Below, in pieces: positions 1 to 6,321 of a DNA stretch of 9,351 nucleotides. Source of the stretch: Planctomycetota bacterium (GTDB lineage: Bacteria > Planctomycetota > Phycisphaerae > Phycisphaerales > UBA1924). Every line of letters starts with the position of its first letter. Within the stretch, counting starts at the first letter, position 1. The translations under genes were made by a program, and so were the position numbers. The stretch lies in NCBI GenBank assembly GCA_017303565.1, contig JAFLCM010000062.1, positions 1 to 9,351 on the forward strand, given 5' to 3'. The notes under the pieces were generated by a model. It saw only the letters and a program-made list of their open reading frames with translations, was not told where the DNA came from and did not search any database.

Positions 1-1
1 G

Positions 2-56
2 ACGGGAAGGGCTGAGAGGGGTGTCGCGCCCCGGCCGAGGGGCCGGAGCGTCCCGT
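2..56 (+). other. GC-rich nested inverted repeat (possible RNA hairpin)
   Basis: CCGGCC (31-36) and GGCCGG (41-46) form a perfect 6-bp stem around the loop GAGG. Outside it, ACGGGA (2-7) is the exact reverse complement of TCCCGT (51-56), so a two-tier stem could form. No T-run follows, so it is not a typical intrinsic terminator. The 5' flank is cut off by the window edge. Short GC stems are common by chance in DNA this GC-rich. Confidence 0.3.
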
Positions 57-234
57 GCGCCGGGTAAGGTACGGGCATCGGGGCGGTTTGGTCGAACCGG
101 ATCGGGAATTCGTCGTACAACGATTCCGCCCGGATGGATGTTCGGGTGGGGTCTTGCGCGCCGGCGGAAACGCCGGGGGCGGGGCCCGCACGAGGAGAGT
201 CCGCCGTCAACCTGTCTCCGACCGCCTCGCGCAG

Positions 235-280
235 CGGGAACCGTCCCGTGGGGAAACCCCCGGGACGCGGGCGAGCGCCC
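235..280 (+). other. Cluster of strong hairpins in the operon leader
   Basis: GTCCCG (243-248) pairs with CGGGAC (261-266), and inside it GGGG (250-253) pairs with CCCC (257-260) around an AAA loop. One T at 249 is bulged and C242-G267 adds another pair, giving an 11-bp stem. GGGC (269-272) and GCCC (277-280) make a second stem with loop GAGC. An alternative stem, CGGGA (235-239) with TCCCG (244-248) and loop ACCG, uses the same bases as the first stem and would exclude it. No T-run follows. It could be a structured leader, or an incidental product of high GC. Confidence 0.35.
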
Positions 281-499
281 GACCGGTCTGGGGCTGGAAC
301 TTCGGGTACGATTGCCTCCCCACGGGCCGACGGCGGCACGAGCACAGGCGAAGTGGGGCCTTCGGTGCGGGGTCGTTGGTGCCTGACCCGCCCCGAACGA
401 CCGTTCCGTCTGAGCCCGGGGGCGTGCCCGCTCCCCGTTTCCGGCGCGTGCCGCGTCTGTCCGCGAGTCGATCGACCCCGTGTCCGAACCTGAGCGACC

Positions 500-2533
500 A
501 TGACCGCCGACCACCTGTCTTACCAACGAGCGACGACCGTCAGCGTGCTGGGGCTGTGCATCCAAGGGGTGCTGGCGACGGTGGTGCTGCTGTACGGGAT
601 TTTCGGCCAGGACCCCGGGGCGACGCAGGCCGCGTACGCGATGTACCTGGGCCTGCCGATCTGGTTCAGCCTCGGGCTTGTGTTCCAGCAGCACAAGCAG
701 GAGCGGCTGGAGGCGCTGGAGGCCGAGGCGTTCCGGGCGTCGGAATCGGCTCAGGCGTCGGCGTTCGAGGGGATCGCGCAGGATCAGACCGTGCAGGCGA
801 ATCGCCTGGCGTGGATGCACAAGTGGTTCCTGCCGGTGATGGGGGTGGTGGTCGGCGGGGCGTACATCGCGCTGGGCCTGTGGACGTGGAACAAGAGCCG
901 GACGTTCGGCGAGGCCGCGGAGATGACGGGGGCCCCCTCCTCGGGCTGGGCGATCGCGATCGGGGTGGGCGTGGCGGTGCTGGGGTTCATCTTCGCGCGG
1001 TTCGTCGCGGGAATGGCCAAGCAGAAGGTGTGGTCGCTGCTGCACGCCGGCGCGGCGGCGGCGGTGCTGTGCTCCTTGGCGGGCGTGGCGCTGGTGGCGG
1101 CTCACTTCGTGTTCGTGGCGCTGAAGGCCGACTGGGGCCTGCGGTACATGCCGCTGGCGATGAACGTGCTGATGCTGGCGCTGGGCGCGGAGATGCTGCT
1201 GCACTTCGTGCTGAACCTGTACCGCCCGCGCCGCGCGGGGGAGTACCTGCGCCCGGCGTTCGATTCGCGGGTGCTGGCGTTCGCGGCGGCGCCGGACCGG
1301 CTGGCGGCGTCGCTGTCGGACGCGGTGAACTACCAGTTCGGCTTCAACGTGTCCTCGACGTGGTTCTACCGGCTGCTGTCGCGGTCGGTGGTCCCGTTGG
1401 TGGCGCTGGTGGTGCTGACGCTGTGGATGTTGACGGCGTTCGTGGTGGTGCGTCCCGATCAGCGCGGGCTTGTGCTCCGGAACGGGGAGTTCGCGGGCGA
1501 GGTCGCTCCCGGGCTGGTCTTCAAGAAGCCGTGGCCCTTCGACGAGGTGCTGGTCTATCCGGCTGCGTCGAAGAACGAGCTGATCGTGGGCACGACCCGA
1601 CCGGAAAAGGACGAGCCGATCCTCTGGACCAACCAGCACTCCGGTGAAGAAGTGATGATGGTGGTCCAGCCCTGGGGCGGGACGGAGACGGCCCGCGACC
1701 TGGCGCTGCTCGCGGTGGAGGTGCCCATCCACTACACGATCATCGACCTGAAGGCGTACCGCCTGCTGGCGCAGGACGCCGCGGGCACCGACACCGAGAA
1801 GACGCGGCGCGACCTGTTGACCGGCGTGGCTTCGAGCGTGGTGATCAAGCACCTTGGGACGTACCGGGTGGACCATCTGCTGGGCGACCGGCGGGCGGCG
1901 ATCGCGGACGACCTGAAGACCGGCATCCAGGGCGCGTTCGACGCGATGAGCGCGGGCGTGAAGGTGTCGTTCGTGGGCGTTTCGGGCGTTCACCCCAAGC
2001 AGGACGTGGCCCCGGCGTTCGAGCGCGTGGTCTCCGCTGATCAGAACCGTCAGGCGGAGATCGAGCGGGCAAGGCGCGAGGAGATCGGCACGCTGGCGCG
2101 GGTGGCGGGCGACGTGGACCGGGCCCGCGAGATTGGCCGAGCCCTCGATGAACTGCGGGCCTTGCGGAACGCCGGGGATGCCAAGGCTCAGGAAGCCGAT
2201 CAGAAGGAAGCCGAGGTGATGGCGCTGATCGAGCAGGCGGGCGGGACCGCTGCCTCGAGACTGGCCAACGCCAAGGCGGAGCGCTGGGAGCGGTCGATCG
2301 GGGAGCGGGCCAAGGCGGTGCGGATCGCCGGGCAGCTCGCGTCGTACCGGGCGGCGCCCGACGCGTACCGGTCGGGGCTGTTCCTCGACGCGCTGCGCGA
2401 GGCCCTCCGCGGCGCGAAGGTCTACGTCACACCGTTCAACGGCATCGAGATCCAGGGCAACTTCGAGGACATCCAGCCCGACGTTTCCGGCTTCAAGCCC
2501 ACCACGAGCACCAGCGACGAGAACAACAAGTAA
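500..2533 (+). CDS. Polytopic SPFH/Band-7 protein, HflK-like
   Basis: The first six or so hydrophobic helices (about residues 14-34, 45-63, 109-130, 149-170, 181-207 and 213-238) precede a seventh (296-317), which leads directly into an SPFH domain (about 315-510). The domain start shows the family pattern: VVRPDQRGLVLRNGEF, then APGLVFKKPWPFDEV. A long charged helical region follows (about 515-640) and ends in a short hydrophobic strand segment, AKVYVTPF. Canonical HflK has one N-terminal TM helix and about 420 residues, so the polytopic N-terminus is the oddity. SPFH proteins assemble into membrane-bound rings; HflK/HflC enclose and modulate FtsH in E. coli. A similar role here is inferred. 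The start is fixed by an in-frame TGA at 491-493, with no strong Shine-Dalgarno visible. The gene ends 3 bp before the next SPFH gene, suggesting one transcript. Its stalk resembles that of the third SPFH gene more than the second. Confidence 0.88.
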   Translation: MTADHLSYQRATTVSVLGLCIQGVLATVVLLYGIFGQDPGATQAAYAMYLGLPIWFSLGLVFQQHKQERLEALEAEAFRASESAQASAFEGIAQDQTVQANRLAWMHKWFLPVMGVVVGGAYIALGLWTWNKSRTFGEAAEMTGAPSSGWAIAIGVGVAVLGFIFARFVAGMAKQKVWSLLHAGAAAAVLCSLAGVALVAAHFVFVALKADWGLRYMPLAMNVLMLALGAEMLLHFVLNLYRPRRAGEYLRPAFDSRVLAFAAAPDRLAASLSDAVNYQFGFNVSSTWFYRLLSRSVVPLVALVVLTLWMLTAFVVVRPDQRGLVLRNGEFAGEVAPGLVFKKPWPFDEVLVYPAASKNELIVGTTRPEKDEPILWTNQHSGEEVMMVVQPWGGTETARDLALLAVEVPIHYTIIDLKAYRLLAQDAAGTDTEKTRRDLLTGVASSVVIKHLGTYRVDHLLGDRRAAIADDLKTGIQGAFDAMSAGVKVSFVGVSGVHPKQDVAPAFERVVSADQNRQAEIERARREEIGTLARVAGDVDRAREIGRALDELRALRNAGDAKAQEADQKEAEVMALIEQAGGTAASRLANAKAERWERSIGERAKAVRIAGQLASYRAAPDAYRSGLFLDALREALRGAKVYVTPFNGIEIQGNFEDIQPDVSGFKPTTSTSDENNK

Positions 2534-2536
2534 GCC

Positions 2537-3586
2537 ATGCGCAAACTCTTCCCCATCCTGCTGGCCGGCGTGATCGCCCTCGGGTTCCTGGTGTACATGA
2601 TGACGTACACCGTCCGCTTCACCGACGCCGCGGTGGTCACCACCTTCGGCAAGGTGACCGACGCGAGCGTGGTGCGCGACCCCGGGCTGAAGTTCAAGTG
2701 GCCCGCGCCGATCCAGAGCGTGACGCTGTACGACACACGGGCGCGGTTCCTCGGCTCCAAGAGCGAGACGCAACAGACCGCCGACGACCGCCAGATCGTG
2801 GTGGAGTCGTTCCTGACCTGGCGCGTGACCGACCCGTTGACGTTCAACAAGCGGTTCAACCGGTCCGGCTCCGCCGCCCAGGACCACTACAAGAGCGCCG
2901 AGAAGGTGCTGAACGACCTGTTGCGGTCGGCGATGAGCGAGGTGAGCAAGTACCGACTGAACGAGCTGTTCACGCCGAAGCTGGGCGACTCGCGGCTGCC
3001 CGCGCTCGAGGGCGACATCATGGCCCGCCTCAAGCGGGGCGCGGCGACCGGGACCGCGGCGTCCACCACCGCCTCCCCGGCGGGCGAGACGCTCGACGCC
3101 TACGGCATCGACGTGGTGATGGTCGGGATCAACAAGGTCGTCCTGCCCGAGAGCACCACGGCGCAGGTGTTCGAACGCATGACGCAGACCATGCAGACCC
3201 GCGCCAGCCGCGCCGAGGAAGAGGGCAAGGCCGCGGCGGAGCAGATCAAGTCCGCCGCCGAGGCCGACGCCAAGAAGATCGAGGCGTTCGCGAACCTGAA
3301 GGCGGCGCAGATCCGCAACCAGGGCGACCTGGAGGCGGCGAAGTGGCTGGGAGTGCAGCGTGAGGACCCGGAACTGGCCGAGTTCCTGAAAAAGGTGGAC
3401 CTGCTGCGCGAGGGCTTCGGCAAGAAGACGATGGTCGTCATGCCGACGTCGATGTTTGGGGTTGACGTCTTGAACCCGGACTACCTCCGCGGCTTGATGG
3501 AGCGCCCGGCGGGGTCGGCTCCGGGCAACGGGTCGGCTCCGGGCACGGGGGCTTCCGGGGCCGCGACCCAGGGAGGGGCCAAGTGA
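2537..3586 (+). CDS. hflC: HflC-like SPFH/Band-7 membrane protein
   Basis: An N-terminal TM helix (about residues 5-24) is followed directly by an SPFH domain (about 25-215). Landmarks are the 'VVTTFGKV' strand (33-40), DPGLKFKWPAPIQSV (48-62), and DRQIVVESFLTWRVTDP (84-100), which matches the HflC pattern 'D-IVDSFV-WRI-DP'. The 'YGIDVVMVGINKVVLPE' strand (189-205) comes next, then an Ala/Glu/Lys coiled coil (about 206-270) with the usual RAEEEGKAAAEQIKSAAEADA-type composition. The C-terminal hydrophobic segment (about 298-312) fits the strand that closes the HflK/C cage. The length (349 aa) is close to E. coli HflC, with a Gly/Ala/Ser/Pro tail (about 323-349) added. It lacks the longer stalk seen in both neighbouring SPFH proteins. 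HflC pairs with HflK to regulate FtsH; no FtsH gene lies in this window. Its stop overlaps the next start. The hflC name rests on domain pattern and context. Confidence 0.88.
   Translation: MRKLFPILLAGVIALGFLVYMMTYTVRFTDAAVVTTFGKVTDASVVRDPGLKFKWPAPIQSVTLYDTRARFLGSKSETQQTADDRQIVVESFLTWRVTDPLTFNKRFNRSGSAAQDHYKSAEKVLNDLLRSAMSEVSKYRLNELFTPKLGDSRLPALEGDIMARLKRGAATGTAASTTASPAGETLDAYGIDVVMVGINKVVLPESTTAQVFERMTQTMQTRASRAEEEGKAAAEQIKSAAEADAKKIEAFANLKAAQIRNQGDLEAAKWLGVQREDPELAEFLKKVDLLREGFGKKTMVVMPTSMFGVDVLNPDYLRGLMERPAGSAPGNGSAPGTGASGAATQGGAK
3512..3547 (+). repeat. 18-bp tandem duplication in the hflC-like tail
   Basis: The 16 bases GGGTCGGCTCCGGGCA occur at 3512-3527 and again at 3530-3545, an 18-bp period that keeps the frame. 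They encode two copies of Gly-Ser-Ala-Pro-Gly followed by Asn or Thr in the flexible C-terminal tail of the HflC-like protein. This looks like a recent in-frame duplication in a low-complexity linker. Confidence 0.75.
3571..3578 (+). promoter_or_regulatory. Shine-Dalgarno for the third SPFH gene
   Basis: GGGAGGGG lies 4 bases before the GTG at 3583, and the GGAGG core ends 7 bases upstream of it. It is the clearest ribosome-binding site in the window. It supports the GTG start, which overlaps the previous gene's TGA as GTGA. Confidence 0.7.
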
Positions 3587-5022
3587 GCGATCATTCGGGC
3601 CACGATCACGATCCGGTGCTGAGCGCGATGCCGGTGGAAGCGCCGCGCCGGGCGGCATCGCTCACGCTGCGGTCCGACGAGGTGCGTCAGAGCCGCGCGG
3701 CGTCGATGGAACTCGCCAACCGCTCTCTGGCGGACGCGCTGCGGATCACCTACCGCCTCTTGCAGGGGCTGATGCTGATCCTGCTGGTGCTGTTCGCGTT
3801 CAGCGGGGTGCGCCGGGTGGAGCAGGCCGAGCGGGGCGTGAAGGTGGCGCTGGGGCGCCTCGCCGACGCCGACCTGCAGCCGGGGATGCACTTCAGCCTG
3901 CCGTACCCCTTGGGCGAGATCCGCAAGGTCTCGACGGCGCAGGTGCAGGTGAACGTCGATGAGTCGTTCTTCCCGTTCCTGGACGCGAACCAGCGGAACC
4001 TGACGATTGAGCAGCTGGGCATGGGCGACGCGCTGCGTCCCGGCAAGGACGGCTCCCTGATCACGGGTGACGGCAACCTGGCGCACGCGCGGTTCGGCGT
4101 GACCTACCACCGCGAGACGCCCGCCGACCTGGTGCAGAGCCTGGCGGACGGGCAGGAGGAGCGGCTGGTGCGCGCGGTGGTCGAGCGGGCCGCGGTGCGA
4201 ACGATCGCCGAGATCCCGCTGGATGAGGTGCTGAAGCGCAACACCGGGGGCGGCTCGAGCACCGTCGGCACGATCGGCTCGGAGATCGAGGACCGCATCC
4301 GGCGCACGGCGCAAGCGGCGCTCGACGAACTGGGCACGGGGCTGCGGATCGACGCGGTCCTGATGCGCGACGAGACCCCCCCGCTGCGGACGCGCCCCGC
4401 GTACCAGGCGGTGCAGACCGCCGAGAGCAAGGCCGCGACCGACCGCGAGAAGGCGGAGGAGCGCCGCTCGGCGGTGCTCAACCGTGTCGCCGGGGCGGCG
4501 TACGCGCCGCTGCTGGCGCTGATCGAGGAGTACGGGCGGGCGCTGGACGCGAAGGACGAGGCGTCGGCGGAGAAGGTGCTCGCCGAGATCGACGCGCTGC
4601 TGACCCCCGGGCTGGCGGAGCAGAAGGTCACGGTCGGCGGGCGCGAGTTCACGCGGGTGAAGGTCGCGGGGGCCGCGTCGCAGGTCGTTTCGGAGGCCGA
4701 GAGTTACCGCTCGTCGGTGGTGCAGAGCGCCAAGGCCGACGCCGAGGTGTTCCGCGCCAAGCGCGAGCAGTACGTGGCCAATCCCCGCGTGTTCATCACC
4801 CGCGAGTGGGCGGACGCGATGAAGGCCTTCCTGGCGCTCGACCAGGTGCAGACGCAGTTCGTTCCCGACAGCGCGGGAAAGTACGTGCTGCGCCTGAGCG
4901 AGGACCCGGACATCGCCAGGGAGCAGCGGGCCGCCGCCCAGCGCCGCGCCATCATGGAGAGCGAGGAGAAGCGCCGCGGCTACTCGGCGGGCACGCTGCC
5001 CGGCGAGAGCGCCGGGCCGTGA
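3583..5022 (+). CDS. hflK: HflK-like SPFH/Band-7 membrane protein
   Basis: A His/Asp-rich N-terminus (HSGHDHD, residues 4-10) and a polar cytoplasmic stretch precede one TM helix (about 58-76). The SPFH domain (about 77-262) begins with GVRRVEQAERGVKVALGRL and continues with QPGMHFSLPYPLGEI (99-113), matching HflK's 'PGLHW-LPYP-E'. LITGDGNLAHARFGVTYH (159-176) corresponds to HflK's 'MLTGDENIV-V---V-YR'. A charged helical stalk follows, with an extra segment of about 65 residues (300-366) before the 'AESYRSSVVQSAKADAEVF' element (372-390), which corresponds to HflK's 'A-AYR--V---A-G-A'. The C-terminal strand (about 424-437, FVPDSAGKYVLRL) fits the cage-closing region. Length is 479 aa against about 420 for E. 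coli HflK. The GTG start is supported by a strong Shine-Dalgarno and a 4-bp overlap with the HflC-like gene, implying translational coupling. Partnership with the HflC-like protein is inferred. Confidence 0.87.
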   Translation: MSDHSGHDHDPVLSAMPVEAPRRAASLTLRSDEVRQSRAASMELANRSLADALRITYRLLQGLMLILLVLFAFSGVRRVEQAERGVKVALGRLADADLQPGMHFSLPYPLGEIRKVSTAQVQVNVDESFFPFLDANQRNLTIEQLGMGDALRPGKDGSLITGDGNLAHARFGVTYHRETPADLVQSLADGQEERLVRAVVERAAVRTIAEIPLDEVLKRNTGGGSSTVGTIGSEIEDRIRRTAQAALDELGTGLRIDAVLMRDETPPLRTRPAYQAVQTAESKAATDREKAEERRSAVLNRVAGAAYAPLLALIEEYGRALDAKDEASAEKVLAEIDALLTPGLAEQKVTVGGREFTRVKVAGAASQVVSEAESYRSSVVQSAKADAEVFRAKREQYVANPRVFITREWADAMKAFLALDQVQTQFVPDSAGKYVLRLSEDPDIAREQRAAAQRRAIMESEEKRRGYSAGTLPGESAGP

Positions 5023-5061
5023 GCGTCGTTCGGTCGGCCACGCCGGTCCGACTCCGTTGTG

Positions 5062-5119
5062 ACTCAACCCCCCCAACGTCCACTCAACCCCCACCGTCCA
5101 CTCCATCCCCCCACCGTCC
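5062..5119 (+). repeat. Three imperfect C-rich tandem units in the spacer
   Basis: Three units follow one another: ACTCAACCCCCCCAACGTCC (5062-5081), ACTCAACCCCCACCGTCC (5082-5099) and ACTCCATCCCCCCACCGTCC (5100-5119). By hand count the 58 bases contain 36 C and 3 G on the plus strand. The block lies in the only sizeable gap inside the operon, directly before the ABC ATPase. A C-rich, G-poor, unstructured transcript is the kind of sequence Rho binds, so it could act as a Rho-loading site. That function is inferred. Confidence 0.65.
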
Positions 5120-5128
5120 GCAGCACCG

Positions 5129-5143
5129 ATGAGCCGGTCATGA
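5129..5143 (+). other. Four-codon mini-ORF overlapping the ATPase start
   Basis: ATGAGCCGGTCATGA encodes Met-Ser-Arg-Ser and stops at 5141-5143, overlapping the ATPase ATG at 5140 in the TCATGA arrangement. The ATPase has no good Shine-Dalgarno, so termination and re-initiation could help it start. It may equally be coincidence, since such tiny frames are frequent. Confidence 0.2.
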
Positions 5144-6321
5144 GCGAAGCGCCGATTGTTCTGTCGCAGGGCCTGACGAAACTCTTCAAGGATTTCTGGC
5201 TGCGCGACCGCGCCCGGGCGGTTGACGGGATCAACTTCGAGGTCCGGCGCGGCGAGGTCTTCGGCCTGCTCGGGCCCAACGGCTCGGGCAAGTCCACCAC
5301 CATCAAGATGATCCTGGGCCTGCTCCGCAAGACGAGCGGGCGACTGGCGGTGTTCGGGAAGTCGCCGCAGGACGTCTCGATCAAGAAACGCATCGGCTAC
5401 CTGCCCGAGGAGTCGTACCTCTACCCGTTCCTGAACGCGCGGGAGACGCTCGACTACTACGCCAAACTCTTCCAGCTCGACGGCGCGGTGCGGCGGCGCC
5501 GCATCGACGAGCTGCTCGACATGGTGGGTCTGAGCAACGTGCAGCACCGCCAGGTGCGCGAGTATTCCAAGGGCATGCAGCGCCGCATCGGCATTGCGCA
5601 GGCGCTCATCAACGACCCGGAACTCCTGATCCTCGACGAGCCGACCACCGGCCTCGACCCCATCGGCAACCGCCAGGTCAAGGACCTCATCGACATGCTC
5701 GGGCGTCGTGGCAAGACCATCATCCTCTCCAGCCACCTGCTCTCGGACGTCGAGGACTGCGTCGACCGCCTCGTGATCCTCTACGGCGGGAAGATCCGCG
5801 CCGAGGGCACCTGCGACTCGCTGCTCGAGTCCCGGGAGAAGGTCGTTCTGGAGACCGACGCCCTCGACCCGCAGACGATCGGGGAGATCAACGGCGTCTT
5901 GGAACGTCACGCCCGTTCGCATGCCCGCGTTTCCCGCCCGCGGCAGCGCCTCGAGGACCTGTTCATCGGGCTGGTCGAGAAGGCCCAGAGCGACCGCGTC
6001 GCCACCAGCGGTGCGCAACACGGCGGGCGGACGGCGTCGTTCCTCGAAGGCGAGGCCGGCGGGGCGGCGCTCATCGAGAACCTCGTCGAGGCCAACCAGC
6101 AGCCGGCGATGCCCGCTGACCGCCCGCGGGAGGCGATGAAGCCCGCGGGCCCTGATCAGTCGCTGTTGAGCAGCCTCAGCGCCGCGACGAAGCCCGCGGC
6201 CCCCGCGCCCGAGAACACCGGGGCGGTAGAACCCGACCAGTCCGTGATCGGATCGCTGCTCGACGGGGCCGGTCCCGACAAGCCAAAGAGTGACGGCGCG
6301 ACGGAGAACCGGGGCCGATGA
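5140..6321 (+). CDS. ABC transporter ATP-binding protein with long C-terminal tail
   Basis: This is the nucleotide-binding subunit of an ABC-2 type exporter, 393 aa from the chosen start. Visible motifs are Walker A GPNGSGKST (45-53), a Q-loop region with Glu in place of Gln as in CcmA-type ATPases (IGYLPEESYLYPF, 85-97), signature YSKGMQRRIGIAQAL (142-156), Walker B with catalytic Glu in LLILDEPTTGLD (162-173), and the switch His in LSSHLL (196-201). All catalytic residues are present. From about residue 285 the sequence becomes Ala/Pro/Gly-rich and probably disordered, and it carries two copies of a PDQS-centred motif (338-348, 365-377). The frame is open from a GTG at 5059, but that would translate the C-rich repeats into a Pro/Arg/His-rich leader; family alignment favours the ATG at 5140, where SEAPIVLSQGLTKLF begins the domain. 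It overlaps the permease start by 4 bp, so the two form one transporter. The substrate is unknown. Confidence 0.92.
   Translation: MSEAPIVLSQGLTKLFKDFWLRDRARAVDGINFEVRRGEVFGLLGPNGSGKSTTIKMILGLLRKTSGRLAVFGKSPQDVSIKKRIGYLPEESYLYPFLNARETLDYYAKLFQLDGAVRRRRIDELLDMVGLSNVQHRQVREYSKGMQRRIGIAQALINDPELLILDEPTTGLDPIGNRQVKDLIDMLGRRGKTIILSSHLLSDVEDCVDRLVILYGGKIRAEGTCDSLLESREKVVLETDALDPQTIGEINGVLERHARSHARVSRPRQRLEDLFIGLVEKAQSDRVATSGAQHGGRTASFLEGEAGGAALIENLVEANQQPAMPADRPREAMKPAGPDQSLLSSLSAATKPAAPAPENTGAVEPDQSVIGSLLDGAGPDKPKSDGATENRGR

Larger units (their letters stand above)
1..499. other. Upstream region without a supported gene
   Basis: I find no convincing gene here. Open frames exist on the plus strand, but their products are rich in Arg, Gly and Pro, have no recognisable domain, and use third codon positions less GC-biased than the genes downstream. 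An in-frame TGA at 491-493 lies two codons before the first gene's ATG, so that gene cannot start further upstream. The region holds GC-rich hairpins (31-46, 242-267, 269-280) and an imperfect dyad (110-123), listed separately. I see no clear -35/-10 promoter pair. TACAAC at 116-121 and TACGAT at 307-312 resemble -10 boxes but have no suitably spaced -35 element. The operon's promoter and leader probably lie here; that is an inference from position. Confidence 0.5.

Noticed and set aside
9..20. GGGCTGAGAGGG resembles part of a TPP riboswitch
   Set aside because: The conserved second half (CTGAT...GG-TAAT-CC-GCG-GGGA) is missing downstream, and the neighbouring genes have no link to thiamine.
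200..215. GAGGAGAGTCCGCC resembles the GAGGAAAGTCC block of RNase P RNA
   Set aside because: The pairing ACAGA block and the rest of the core are absent.
134..493. 119-codon plus-strand frame ending just before the first SPFH gene, in the same frame
   Set aside because: Composition is Pro/Gly/Arg-rich with no domain, and codon third positions lack the strong G/C bias of the neighbours. Its only useful role is to show the stop that bounds the SPFH start.
55..1647. Long plus-strand open frame (530 codons) in a different frame from the first SPFH gene
   Set aside because: It runs through most of the SPFH gene's N-terminal half. Its product is an Arg/Gly/Ala-rich string with no domain, as expected for an out-of-frame reading of GC-rich coding DNA.
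5059..5139. GTG at 5059 as the start of the ABC ATPase
   Set aside because: It would translate the C-rich repeats into a Pro/Arg/His-rich leader that the ATPase family lacks. The domain begins normally after the ATG at 5140.
3481..6021. Very long minus-strand open frame (846 codons)
   Set aside because: It is antisense across four plus-strand features, including gene boundaries and the C-rich spacer. The product is Arg/His/Leu/Asp-rich with no domain, while the plus-strand genes under it have clear motifs.
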